Shown piece after piece: positions 26,022-34,511 of a DNA stretch of 38,713 nucleotides. Source of the DNA: Actinomycetes bacterium (lineage in GTDB: Bacteria > Actinomycetota > Thermoleophilia > Gaiellales > Gaiellaceae). Both the position numbers and the translations under genes were made by a program. Under the pieces are notes generated by a model, which was given only the letters and a program-made list of their open reading frames with translations, was not told where the DNA came from and ran no database searches. Position 1 is the stretch's first letter. Every line of letters begins with the position of its first letter. The stretch is from contig JAPOVR010000165.1 of NCBI GenBank assembly GCA_026708005.1, positions 1-38,713 of the forward strand. Direction: 5' to 3'.

Positions 26022-26579
26022 ATGAAGAAGCGGCAGAGGCAGGCGGTGGTAGCAGAACTCTCGAAGCAGATGGCAGCCTCTGACAGCTGGTGCGGCGAAA
26101 CTCACCTGCAGAAGTCGGTGTTTGTTCTGCAAGAGGTGTTGTTGGTACCGACTGGATTCAACTACACTCTCTACAAGTACGGTCCGTTCTCTCGCGATCT
26201 CCGAGCTGAGCTTTCAGGCATGCGGGCAGACGGATTCCTCGATGTTGTTGTTCAATCTCCGCCCTATGGCCCTCGCCTGCTCATCAGTGACGCAAGCAAG
26301 GAGCAGCTGCTGCGGCGTTGGCAGAAAACGCTGTCCCTCTACAAGCCGCAGATCGAGTTCGTCGTGGAGCGGCTCGGGTCGAAGATGGGGGTCGAGGCGC
26401 TTGAGCGTCTTACCACCGCCCTATGGATGAGGAGCCGGCAAAGCGAGTCCTCGGAGCTTGAACAGGCTGAGCGCATTAGCGAAGCAAAGCCCCACGTGTC
26501 GATCGAGCAGGCGCTAGAGGCTATAGGCGAAGCAAAGCAGCTTGAGGCTGAGGCGCTTCAAGCAGCCTCAAGCGCGTAG
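26022..26579 (+). CDS. YwgA/Panacea-like protein
   Basis: This 185-residue protein starts with a basic segment. It then has HLQKSVFVLQEVLLVPTGFN (28-47), YTLYKYGPFSRDLRAELSGM (48-67) and a DGFLDV turn. This KxxYxxQ-then-Y(R/K)YGPFS pattern is shared by YwgA-like proteins and by SocA/Panacea (DUF4065) antitoxin-type proteins. The second half is helical and charged. It is expected to be cytosolic, binding a partner protein or nucleotide enzyme. In Bacillus a ywgA gene neighbours the HD phosphohydrolase ywfO, and here an HD phosphohydrolase (27486-28838) is the next intact gene, convergent and separated only by IS copy F. That makes them a probable functional pair. GC content is lower than in surrounding genes. 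The family call is tentative. Confidence 0.65.
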   Translation: MKKRQRQAVVAELSKQMAASDSWCGETHLQKSVFVLQEVLLVPTGFNYTLYKYGPFSRDLRAELSGMRADGFLDVVVQSPPYGPRLLISDASKEQLLRRWQKTLSLYKPQIEFVVERLGSKMGVEALERLTTALWMRSRQSESSELEQAERISEAKPHVSIEQALEAIGEAKQLEAEALQAASSA

Positions 26580-26624
26580 CCGCGACATGTCCTTGGTCTT
26601 TTGCGGTGTAGAGGTAGGGACTTG

Positions 26625-27300
26625 TGTTTTGGGGGTGCAGGGAGGATCTGGTCGGCTTGGTGGCTGGTTATCGTGGCGTGCCGTTGGAGCACTCTCTAGC
26701 TAGCAGTTCCCCCGAGGGGCATCCGAGCTTGGCGGGGATATCGGTGCGGTTTAGGCCTAGCTGGGCGCGGCCTTTTTGAAGCTCGGGGCCAGCAGTCTGC
26801 CGCCAGGTGCATGGGAGAACCGATGAGCGGTCGAACAAGATGGTGGGCTGCGGGGCAGAACCGATCGGCCCGGAATCTGCCGAACCAACCGTGATCGCCA
26901 GACGCTGCCGAAAGGGCTCCTCCGGCACGGCAGGTGACCGCAGGGGCCTCTTTGGTGGGTTCGGGTCGCCATCCGGATCCGTCGGCCCAGATGTGAACGA
27001 CGGTTGGTGCGGCACAGCCCAACCCACAAGCCACCCGCGAGCTCCGAGGCGGTCTTGCCTTGGGTTGCCGGCACGAGTTCTTGAGCCCTCTTCTCCCTCC
27101 AGCTGTGCCCACACCCGGTTGAGGGCCCAGTTCTCGGCCTGCGGCCGACGGTGATCCGCCGGTAGCCACATTCGCCGAGGCTGGCAGCCAGCCTCACCGT
27201 CCATAGCCCCTGGCGCTGCCATCACTTCGGGGATCCAGGACTAACCCACCAGCCTCCCTAAGAGCTCTGCGCCAACGGCAGCACGTTCTCCGCGAATCCG
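26625..27300 (-). mobile_element. IS3-family element, both ends eroded (copy F)
   Basis: Read leftward, it shows ECGYRRITVGRR (about 27150-27180), RAGNPRQDRLG or its out-of-frame form NSCRQPKARPPRS, then TVVHIWADGSGWRPEPTKEA (about 26955-27010). The plus-strand text GGCGTGCCGTTGGAGC at 26675-26690 matches the OrfB end of copies B and C. Terminal repeats were not found. Several frame changes are present, so it is a dead fragment. It lies between the 3' ends of the YwgA-like and HD genes. Confidence 0.72.
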
Positions 27301-27485
27301 GCCTCTACGGCCGACCCCAAAGGAACGAGCTAGCTTTGACATTTGTCTCGCAACCACTAGCGTCAGCCTGCTCGCGCACTGGCTGAGCAACAGGTAGCCA
27401 CAGGGCTGCTGCCTTTCTCAAACCAAAGGTTCCGGACAGATGGCAGCCACTGCAGACCTGAAACCGTAATCTCGTCAACAATCTC

Positions 27486-28838
27486 CTAGATTGCGTCTTC
27501 CGACCTGCCTGAACTCGTCTCCTGCTCCGCGCCACTCTTGATGACACACTCGCGGTTCTGCTGGAGCCACTTGCGTGCGGCATCGCGGTAATTTGCATCG
27601 ACGAAGACGTAGTTGACGCTCAGAGGCGGAACCTGCCCAAGAACTTGGGACTTACCTGTGTATGAGACTACGTCCCCCTCCCTCTCCTGGACCGGAAAAT
27701 CAAATGGCTCGTCTTCCTTTGTGTAGGTGTCCAACCTCACTGCGTCACCCCCGAACTCGCTCGCGGCCGCGGCGGCGATCGCTCTCGCCGCGTCCGCGTT
27801 CTGCCTCAGTTCATCCACCGCAGGCTCGTACATGAGAACGAATCGCTTCGATCTCTCAGTGATGCGACGCGCTAACACACTGAGGCAACCTTTTTTCTCG
27901 CGAGCTGCTGCAAGAATCGCTTGGAGCAACTCGTTGTCTGTCAAAGCTAGGTGTTCGTCGACATTTGTTGCAAAATACCCATCAGCGTCGCGCCGCCACT
28001 CCTTGACAAAGTCGGCAAGATGAAGATCATAAATCCGACGGGTCCGATGGAGGTAGACCTGCTTGAACATGAAGTACCGAGCTAGAAGTAGACCTTCCGC
28101 AGCATGTACTCCTCCCTCTTCGATACCTATGGTTGGTTCACGAACACTAGATTCGGGAATGGGAGGGCTTGGAAGAATCCTCAACGTTTGAACTAATCGG
28201 TCGTAATCGAACCTGCCATAAGCAACACCGCTATGCAGCGAATCACGGAGTAGGTAGTCCATCCGATCAGCTCCGAAAACGTCTCCCTGGATGATCTCCC
28301 TTAGAATCCCTTGCCATGCAGATACTTGGTCGTCCACCGATATCTCACCTACAGCGAGCAGCGCAATGTGTTCTGGGCGCAATGGCGGCTCCATAGAATT
28401 CCAGACTTCTTGAAGCTTGTCGCTGAATATCACCTTACGGGTGATCAGCTCGTGTTTCCATCCTTCAGGAAGAAGGTCTTCAGCTGCATGCGAAAACGGG
28501 AGATGTCCAAGGTCGTGGCACAGTGCCGCAACGCGCAGCACTCGCTTCCAATAGAGAAAACGCGCTGGGTCCTCAGGAATCACTGCATGTGAAGCTTCGT
28601 TGATGGCGTTCGATCGGTCAGTGATAATGTCGAAGATTCTTGTGGATAGCTCCATCACCCCCAGCGAGTGTTCAAAGCGGCGATGCGTAGCCCCTGGATA
28701 GATCAAGTAAGAAAGACCCAGTTGGTGAATAAACCGAAGACGCTGGAACGCTGCCGTGTCCAGGATGGCTTGCTCGCCCCGTTGCAGTCGGATGAATCCG
28801 TAGAGCGGGTCTCGTATCTCTATCTTTGAGCCGATCAC
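27486..28838 (-). CDS. HD-domain phosphohydrolase (SAMHD1/dGTPase/YwfO-like)
   Basis: This 450-residue protein begins with IEIRDPLYGFIRL, the typical start of the YwfO/SAMHD1-like group. The HD metal site is complete: H57 in RRFEHSLGV, H108-D109 in ALCHDLGHLPFSHAAEDLL, and D191 in GDVFGADRMDYLLRDS. The middle region (LLARYFMFKQVYLHRTRRI) is helical. Such enzymes remove triphosphate from dNTPs; SAMHD1 and bacterial dGTPases starve viruses by this route. The neighbouring YwgA-like gene is the likely partner. Coding GC is clearly below that of the helicase operon, suggesting separate acquisition. Substrate and phage role are inference; the HD family assignment is firm. Confidence 0.9.
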   Translation of the reverse strand: MIGSKIEIRDPLYGFIRLQRGEQAILDTAAFQRLRFIHQLGLSYLIYPGATHRRFEHSLGVMELSTRIFDIITDRSNAINEASHAVIPEDPARFLYWKRVLRVAALCHDLGHLPFSHAAEDLLPEGWKHELITRKVIFSDKLQEVWNSMEPPLRPEHIALLAVGEISVDDQVSAWQGILREIIQGDVFGADRMDYLLRDSLHSGVAYGRFDYDRLVQTLRILPSPPIPESSVREPTIGIEEGGVHAAEGLLLARYFMFKQVYLHRTRRIYDLHLADFVKEWRRDADGYFATNVDEHLALTDNELLQAILAAAREKKGCLSVLARRITERSKRFVLMYEPAVDELRQNADAARAIAAAAASEFGGDAVRLDTYTKEDEPFDFPVQEREGDVVSYTGKSQVLGQVPPLSVNYVFVDANYRDAARKWLQQNRECVIKSGAEQETSSGRSEDAI

Positions 28839-29559
28839 GGTGATGCTACTTCCGGCATGATGCTCGATCGCTACTTTCGGAAGCCCTCTATCTGAAGACT
28901 ACAGGCATATCCGCCCAGGCTCCAAATGCTCTAGCGACGGCATCGAAGACGAATCCTGCACACATGGCGCCCGCCACGTGATGTCTGTCTTTGTATGGTA
29001 AACCACACCCTGAGGAAGTTTATTGACCCAGCAATGGCGGGAGGAGCATGCCCACCTAGAGGATTTCCTCGACCAGCTCGACAGCAGCCCCAGCGAGTGA
29101 GACTCCCGCTCGTGGCAAGCCTTGACCGCTCGCTTAGCCACGAGTCGGTCTGTCGAATCCCCGGGTCGAGTAGCGGCCGCCCGTCGGGCAAAGGGCGTTG
29201 GGGTCTGGCCCGGCGTTCGGCGGCCCCAAACGCAGTATTCCTTACCTCCCCGACCCCGGCAACGGAGCCGAGGCAGCCTCAAACAGCCTCAGCTGCTTCG
29301 CAACCATTTGGACACCGGCACGCCAGCCCGCGGCAGCCTCGCAACCCCATAGACACGCAAACGCTCTGGACGGCTGTTGCCTTGTTGCTAGACCAGGGGC
29401 CGGCGTGGCGGGGTCTCGTGCGCCAGCCGCCACCGAGAACAACGGACTCCGGCGGACTCTGGTGGACTGAGGTCATGTCGCCCGCGAACAAACCGGCCAA
29501 GCGGGCTCCCCCAGCAGGAGCAGGATTTTGCCTGGTTGAGGCCGCGGCTGACTTCGAGC
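28839..29559. other. Non-coding or decayed stretch between HD gene and integrase remnant
   Basis: Long open frames exist on both strands but none has a family motif, and their composition is Arg/Pro/Ser-rich, as in chance frames of GC-rich DNA. The integrase remnant next door should continue leftward here, yet its C-terminal catalytic motifs (HxxR and the Tyr motif) are not found. This may be very eroded integrase DNA. Near 29438-29470 the word GGACTC repeats imperfectly three times. Confidence 0.4.
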
Positions 29560-30150
29560 CCAGGATGCATCTACGGAATCTGCGGTTTCACGAACGCACG
29601 GGTTTTGGGTCGAAGGAGCGCTCGATCTAGATGGTGCCGGCGGCGGGATCGACATCAGGCTAGCGCAGCGCCAGGATTTCGCCGCGCCGGAGGCACGCGT
29701 AGAGGACGAGCGCCCAGATCCCCAGCCGCCTGCGGTTGGGAGCACGTCCAAGAGCTGGGCGGCGTGTTGGGGTGAGGCGATCGGGTCGCGCCTGCCCCTG
29801 ACCGCCGGCAGGCGAACATCGGCGCGGGTTGACGGCGACATCACAGTCTTTGAATGCCAGCCGGTAGAGCACTCGGAGCGGCATCAGATAGTTAGGGACG
29901 GTCGGGGGGGTCGGGTCCTTCGGCGAGCATGACCGGCGGCGAGGTGTTGCATGCCCAGGCGCTGTAACTCAGCGAGCTTCAACGCGCCCAGGCTGCGGAC
30001 GATTCGATTGTGGAGAGACACCTGGTAGAAGCGGGGCACGCTGGGTTTGTAGGGGGCGCCGGAGCTGTTGAGGACCCGACCGTTCTCGGTGCCATCCAGG
30101 AGCGCCTCGACGTCCTAACGGACCGTCATCGACCGCATGTGAGAAATGCG
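29560..30150 (-). pseudogene. Tyrosine recombinase (phage/ICE integrase), wrecked
   Basis: Read leftward, the pieces line up in the order of an actinobacterial tyrosine integrase: DVEALLDGTENGRVLNSSGA and YKPSVPRFYQVSLHNRIVRS, LGALKLAELQRLGMQHLAAG (core-binding domain), then LMPLRVLYRLAFKDCDVAVN, RLPAVRGRRDPIASP, and ALVLYACLRRGEILALR, which carries the first catalytic arginine. PDVDPAAGTI and IERSFDPKP follow. At least three stops or frameshifts break it (for example the TAG after LALR at about 29658). The N-terminal arm-binding part and the catalytic Tyr region are absent. It lies about 1 kb from two tRNA fragments and is probably the enzyme that once mobilised the island. Confidence 0.8.
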
Positions 30151-30375
30151 GGGCCGGATCGGGCGGCGGCATTGGTGGGGCTGCGCGGCCGCAGACTGCG
30201 GATGGCGCCGCATCTTGGCTGCCAGTTGAGGCCCGGCGGCGAGAGATGGGGGCAGAGGGCGTGGGGTGAGAGAGAAGCTGCGTGACAAGAAGAGGGATGA
30301 GCTGACTGTCCCCCCAATGCGCTGGGCACGGCCGCGCTGAGGAGGCGATATACAATTTCTGGGTGGCAGAGGTCG

Positions 30376-31122
30376 TTGGGGTCATCGACTTGCCTGAGGG
30401 GTCCGGTCGGGTGGATCAATGTCGTCAAGCAGGACGGATCGGACAAGAGCCCGCCCCGGTGGTGGATCAACCTGTTCATACCCGACGAGCGGCAGTTGCC
30501 GGGCCACCTCACCGTCAAGATCAGAACCGTCAGGAAAAGCCTTGCCTCTGCTCGGCAGGGTCGCCGACGTCGCCTGGAAGGGGACAACCACCGCACCGGC
30601 CCGATCTGGGCTCTCTCACAGGAGAAGGCGGTCAAGGACCTCGCCGCGAGAGTCGGCAACCTGATGATCCGCACCCACGCCGGGGAGTTCCGGGGATGGA
30701 CGCTGCAGGTAGACAGGCGCTTCACTCCCACAGGCCCGGACTGGCAGGCCATCCATCCAGACGATCGGCACTGGCTCCTCTCAGCCCCGCATCCTCCAAA
30801 GCCACCAGGCCCGGCAATCTGCCTTTGGGTAGGCAGCTCGGACACGAGAGAGGCATCTCCTCTCCCGCCGGCCATGGACCGGCCCGAGGCCGGGGACAGG
30901 CGGGTGTGCGGCCGGACTGGCTTCCGGACCACACCTGCACATGGGAACGCACAACCAGCGGGACCCGCCATCTGTGCCGGCCGCCGCGGAAGCACCTCGC
31001 CGGGTCCGTTTACAGATCAGAGAACGGCTGTGTCTAACAAATGTCTAACAGGACTTGACCGAAAACGTCTTCGGCCTGTTACTGGATCTTACCGTCTTAG
31101 GCTCTTAAAAGCTCTTTACTAG
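30376..31122 (+). CDS. Uncharacterised protein next to the attachment scars
   Basis: This frame starts at TTG 30376 and would give 248 residues. Third positions are strongly G/C from about 30420 to 31000, which supports real coding. Segments such as SPPRWWINLFIPDERQLPGH, ALSQEKAVKDLAARVGNLMI and WTLQVDRRFTPTGPDWQAIH look like a folded protein. The last 60 residues are low in order and rich in Arg, Pro and Gly. I recognise no family. It sits between the integrase remnant and the tRNA-fMet fragment, the place where excisionase or cargo genes often lie, but nothing marks it as an excisionase. The start is uncertain, and the gene could be 5'-truncated. Confidence 0.45.
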   Translation: MGSSTCLRGPVGWINVVKQDGSDKSPPRWWINLFIPDERQLPGHLTVKIRTVRKSLASARQGRRRRLEGDNHRTGPIWALSQEKAVKDLAARVGNLMIRTHAGEFRGWTLQVDRRFTPTGPDWQAIHPDDRHWLLSAPHPPKPPGPAICLWVGSSDTREASPLPPAMDRPEAGDRRVCGRTGFRTTPAHGNAQPAGPAICAGRRGSTSPGPFTDQRTAVSNKCLTGLDRKRLRPVTGSYRLRLLKALY

Positions 31123-31170
31123 CAGGGGATTCCCGCAACAGACGTAAACAGACCGGAACAGACCGTACTG

Positions 31171-31205
31171 TCCCCGTCGGGCTCATAACCCGAAGGTCGC
31201 AGGTT
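31171..31205 (+). other. Initiator tRNA-fMet(CAT) fragment, attachment-site scar
   Basis: TCGGG-CTCATAA-CCCGA (31177-31193) is a complete anticodon arm with CAT. The three G-C pairs next to the loop are the hallmark of initiator tRNA. AGGTC (variable region) and GCAGG-TT (first T-stem strand and start of the T-loop) follow up to 31205, after which the match stops. The D-arm, the acceptor and the rest of the T-arm are missing, so it is not a tRNA gene. It fits the identity segment of a tRNA-targeting integrase. Confidence 0.7.
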
Positions 31206-31488
31206 GGTGGGCCTGGAGCCGCCAGCTCCAATCTGGGGTCGGCGCCGGTGGCCCCGCCTGTGTGCGGTGCCGGGCGGCTTCCTTGGCGCGCCGTGTCTTC
31301 CGAGCTAGCAGGTGGGCCCTGTGGGGGCAGGAGCAAACTAGGCCGTGTGGCCCAATAATGGCCTAAACGTCGCAAAGCCCGGTCTCCGTCAGCATTGCGG
31401 ATTCCGGTGTCTACGCTCCTAAAATCCCTGCACGCTGCCAGCGTTTGTACTCGTCTGCGATCAAGTGTTCCTGTCGTCTGACAAGCTC

Positions 31489-31528
31489 GACAAGCTGGGG
31501 GTCACTGGTTCGAGCCCAGTACCGCCCA
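31489..31528 (+). other. 3' half of tRNA-Val(GAC), attachment-site scar
   Basis: From the anticodon onward the pieces are in order: GACAA (31489-31493), 3' anticodon stem GCTGG, variable GGGTC, T-stem ACTGG, T-loop TTCGAGC, T-stem CCAGT, acceptor strand ACCGCCC (31521-31527) and discriminator A (31528). The 5' half (acceptor, D-arm) is absent. A clean 3' half starting at the anticodon loop is what integration into a tRNA gene leaves at the far junction. The element responsible may be the one whose integrase remains at 29560-30150. Confidence 0.75.
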
Positions 31529-31911
31529 CGATGGCGGCCCGGCGGTCGGGGGGAGCCCTTCCCGGCCGGCTTGTCCACGCCCGCGGGGATCAGGAGTTTT
31601 CCGCGCACAGCCGGTTATCCATGGGCGCCGGGTTTTCAGCGTCTGGGGCGGTGTGTGCGCTGGTGCAGGGACTCGACGCTCGTTGTTCGCGGCCACGTCC
31701 GTGATCTCCGCTTGGCGGATGACGGCGTTGCGTTCGTCGAGGCACGCCGCGCCTGGGGGTTGGAGGTGCTCTTCGCGGCTTGTCGAGCTGCTCGTGGAGC
31801 GGCTTGCCGATCGGTATCGGGGTGTCGCGAGCGGGCAGGGAGCCGCCGCTGTTAGACGCCGGTCTCCTCGCTGGCGTCGTCTCCGTTCGCGGCCGCGTAC
31901 GATCTGTTCCC
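31529..31911. other. Junction region upstream of the M28 peptidase, no gene seen
   Basis: Frames here have no family motifs. A minus-strand frame ending at 31411 that crosses the tRNA-Val fragment (RYWARTSDPQLVELVRRQ) is the well-known false protein made by reading a tRNA end backwards. GC content from here on matches the ordinary chromosomal genes to the right. Confidence 0.45.
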
Positions 31912-33210
31912 GTGGTAGCAGCGCTCTCACCGTCGACCTACGCGCCGCTGGGTGAGGGCGACATTCGCGAGGCGCTGCTCGAATTTTGCGGTGTCGGTAA
32001 TCGGTTTGTTGGGAGCGAGGGTGAGCTGGCCGCCCGGGAGTGGCTGCTTGGGGCGCTCGCAGAGGCCGGCCTCGTTGGCGTGCGGGCCGAGTCGTTCGAG
32101 GTGCTCGGCTACCAGCCGAGGTCGAGCTCGTGCTTGGTCGTCCCGGACGGTCGCGGTTTCCCGACTGCGGGGTTTCAACTGACAGCGGCAGGGACCGTCG
32201 AGGCCGAGGCCGTCTATATCGGCCGTCCACAAAGCCCAGAGGACATTGTGGCGCTCGACCGGCAAGGGATCGAGCTGCGAGAGCGGATCGTCGTGCTGAA
32301 CTCGTTCTTCTCCTACCTCTTTATCGACGAGCTCATGGCCCGTGGGCCGGTCGGTATCGTTGTGATCAGTGACGTTCGCGACGGACTGATCGGCCAGTAC
32401 TCGGCGCTCATGTACCCGCCGCCTGAGGCACCGGACTTCGCCGGGAGGCCGCTGCCGATCCCGGGAGTGACGGTGGAGCTCGAGGCCGGGCACGAGCTGC
32501 TCTCGTTGCTGAGCGCGGGGCCTGTGCGCGTTCGGATCGAGCATGGGGCGGCCTACGCCGCCACCGAGACCGCGAACGTGGTGGGCGAGCTGCCTGGCGC
32601 CTCTGAGGAGATCGTCGTCGTCGGCGCCCACTACGACACGCAGCTCGAGAGCCACGGGTACTGCGACAACGGCAGCGGCATCAGCGCTCTCGTGAACATG
32701 GCGCGCTCTTGGCGCGCGCTCGATCTCCATCGCACGATCGTGTTCATCGCGTTCGCCGACGAGGAGCATGGCTCGCCGGGAGCCACCGACTGGTGTCGTC
32801 GACATCGCGACCTGCTCGACCGCACCGTCGCGATGGTCAACCTCGACGCGCTCGGCTGGGCGTATCCCTCGGCGAAGAAGAATCTCTTCGTCGATCCGAG
32901 CCTCGAGGCGTTCGCGCTCGAGAGTGCCGCGGCGCTCCGGTGGCATGCCGACGTCGTGGTCGAGGGCAACTCGTTTCCGGGCTACGACTGCAATCCGTTC
33001 CTCGACGGGGGTGTGCCCACGGCCTGGTTCTGGCGCTTCCCGCCGCAGCATCCGTACTACCACAGCGCGGGTGACACGCCCGACCTGCTCGACTACGGGA
33101 TGATCACGGGCACCGCCAACGTTTCGGCCTATACCGCGCTGCGTCTCGCTCAGGAGCCGGGCCTGAGCCTCGGCCGCGCGCGGCCCTCGCGCACCTGGCT
33201 GGAGCTCTAG
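31912..33210 (+). CDS. M28-family zinc aminopeptidase
   Basis: I choose GTG 31912, giving 432 residues with no signal peptide. The catalytic domain shows the full M28 di-zinc set: VGAHYDTQ with H240 and D242, CDNGSGISAL with bridging D252, FADEEHGSPGA with catalytic E284 and metal E285, MVNLDALGW with D312, and YYHSAGDTPDLL with H384. Residues 100-215 form the inserted PA-like region common in this family. The enzyme removes N-terminal residues from peptides or related amides. It is the first gene of the ordinary chromosomal side, and its codon use (nearly all third-position G/C) differs from the island genes. No operon partner is seen. Confidence 0.9.
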   Translation: MVAALSPSTYAPLGEGDIREALLEFCGVGNRFVGSEGELAAREWLLGALAEAGLVGVRAESFEVLGYQPRSSSCLVVPDGRGFPTAGFQLTAAGTVEAEAVYIGRPQSPEDIVALDRQGIELRERIVVLNSFFSYLFIDELMARGPVGIVVISDVRDGLIGQYSALMYPPPEAPDFAGRPLPIPGVTVELEAGHELLSLLSAGPVRVRIEHGAAYAATETANVVGELPGASEEIVVVGAHYDTQLESHGYCDNGSGISALVNMARSWRALDLHRTIVFIAFADEEHGSPGATDWCRRHRDLLDRTVAMVNLDALGWAYPSAKKNLFVDPSLEAFALESAAALRWHADVVVEGNSFPGYDCNPFLDGGVPTAWFWRFPPQHPYYHSAGDTPDLLDYGMITGTANVSAYTALRLAQEPGLSLGRARPSRTWLEL

Positions 33211-33369
33211 CGCGCGGCGCGCCGCGCCTCGGTGGCGGCAGCGTCGACCGTCATCGTCTCGCGGTCGATGACGACCTCGTAGTCACGCTCCGCCAGCTAG
33301 AGCGTCGTGAAGTCGTTGAGCACGTCCGAGAGCACGAGCTCGGGGTCGCGCTCGGCCGGCTGGGCTCAC
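33207..33369 (-). pseudogene. Hydantoinase B/oxoprolinase-like C-terminal remnant
   Basis: On the minus strand a frame ending at the TAG of 33207-33209 reads PAERDPELVLSDVLNDFTTL, an in-frame TAG (complement of 33298-33300), then LAERDYEVVIDRETMTVDAA and ATEARRAAR. This matches the C-terminal tail of HyuB/acetophenone carboxylase-type proteins (RDP-DV---YGVV-D--T--VD--AT-A-R). Only about 53 codons remain and a stop lies upstream. It overlaps the M28 stop region by three bases and is a relic of a lost amidohydrolase-type operon. Confidence 0.55.
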
Positions 33370-33432
33370 TGTCGCATGCGCCTCTGCGCCTCTAACGGCC
33401 TTTCTCGGGGCGCTCTTCCTCGGTCGCCGCAT

Positions 33433-33465
33433 GCGAGGGGCCGGTCGTTTCGCCGGCCCCCCTCG
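33433..33465. terminator. GC-rich hairpin between the M28 and secreted-protein genes
   Basis: GGGGCCGG (33437-33444) pairs with CCGGCCCC (33453-33460) across an 8-base loop, and outer GCGAG/CTCGC bases extend the stem with a small bulge. It lies between the convergent ends of the M28 gene and the gene ending at 33511, fitting a two-way terminator. There is no T-run. Confidence 0.45.
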
Positions 33466-33510
33466 CGCGTTCGCTCCACCGAACAGCCGTCGGTCGCATG
33501 GGTCGACGGG

Positions 33511-34470
33511 TCAGCCGCCGGTGACGTCGGTCTTGGGATCAGTCGGTACCTCAACGCGGCTCGCGCAGCTTAGCTTCCTCTGGAGCGCTCCGGGCTCGGG
33601 CGCCTGGAGTGCTTCCCCGGTCTTGATCTCGGGAACGCCCCGTGCCTTCGCGTTCACAACCCTGAGACTCTCGGCCGCCAGAAGGGCCCGCTCGTCCGAC
33701 TCAGCGAAGATCACGATCGTTGCATCGCCCGTGTAGACCTCGAGGCGACCCTCGCCAAAGGATGCCGCGGCCGCGCCGCGAATCGTCATCAGCGTGGGCG
33801 AGAAGTCGAGGCCGTAGACCGAGAGATTGCGCTCGCAGGCCGGCCACACTTGGATCTCGACCTCCTCGTCGCAGCGCACGCGCTCGTCGGCGGGGCGGCA
33901 CCCGGCCGCGTAGATGTGGCTGACGAAGTTGGCCACGCGCGGGCGCATGTTCGCGGGCCGCTGGGAATGGTCGATCGGCTCGAGTTGGCGCAGGACCGCC
34001 TTCAGCGGCGTGGATCCGAACGTGTCGCCTGCGTCGTAGACCGTGAAGTCGTCGAACTGCTGAGCATCGGTGTGGCTGATCGCCATCTTGGCTGCTGCGG
34101 CCTCCGCCTCTTCGGGCGTTATCAAACGCGGCGGCGCGAGCGGTGCCCCAGGCACGGCGAACCCCGGCCCAGGCTCCGGCGGCGCCGGCCACTGCGTCTG
34201 ATTGGGCGCATCGTGGGCGTGGGCATCGAAGCCGACGTCGGTGGAACGGGCGAGGACCGCGCGGCCTAGAGCTTCCACAGCGGGTTGCGCGGGATCAGCT
34301 GACGCTGTGGGTTGCCGAGGCTCGGCTGTTGCCCCGGGTTGCGCAGGCTCGGCTGCTGGCTGCGACCCGTCGCCTGACGTGCCGAGCACAGTTCCTGCCC
34401 ACGCTGAAACCCCGACTACCGCCAGCACGAGCGCGGCGCATCCCGCTCGTACGATGGACGAACGTCGCAT
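33511..34470 (-). CDS. Secreted protein of unknown function
   Basis: I place the start at ATG 34470, preceded by a GGGGG site, giving 319 residues. The N-terminus MRRSSIVRAGCAALVLAVVG is a clear signal peptide or anchor. A low-complexity linker rich in Ala, Pro, Glu and Gln with AQPGATAEPRQPT-like repeats follows (about 38-70). The globular part (about 110-290) has ITPEEAEAAAAKMAISHTDA, four cysteines (AAGCRP, VRCDEE, PACERN, LSCASR) that could form disulfides, and FAESDERALLAAESLRVVNA near the end. I recognise no family. It is expected outside the membrane. A remnant of another secreted protein lies just upstream on the same strand. Confidence 0.75.
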   Translation of the reverse strand: MRRSSIVRAGCAALVLAVVGVSAWAGTVLGTSGDGSQPAAEPAQPGATAEPRQPTASADPAQPAVEALGRAVLARSTDVGFDAHAHDAPNQTQWPAPPEPGPGFAVPGAPLAPPRLITPEEAEAAAAKMAISHTDAQQFDDFTVYDAGDTFGSTPLKAVLRQLEPIDHSQRPANMRPRVANFVSHIYAAGCRPADERVRCDEEVEIQVWPACERNLSVYGLDFSPTLMTIRGAAAASFGEGRLEVYTGDATIVIFAESDERALLAAESLRVVNAKARGVPEIKTGEALQAPEPGALQRKLSCASRVEVPTDPKTDVTGG

Positions 34471-34511
34471 GTTTCTACCCCCATTCATTTTGGCCATGGT
34501 CGTGGTCTCGG

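Noticed and set aside
28995..29630. Plus-strand 211-codon open frame
   Set aside because: It overlaps the integrase remnant, has no motif and looks like chance GC-rich sequence.
31411..31608. Short minus-strand protein with RYWARTSDPQLVEL
   Set aside because: This is the antisense translation of a tRNA 3' end, a known false gene.
31927..33063. Long minus-strand open frame opposite the M28 peptidase
   Set aside because: The plus strand carries the full metal-ligand set of M28; the opposite frame is a shadow.
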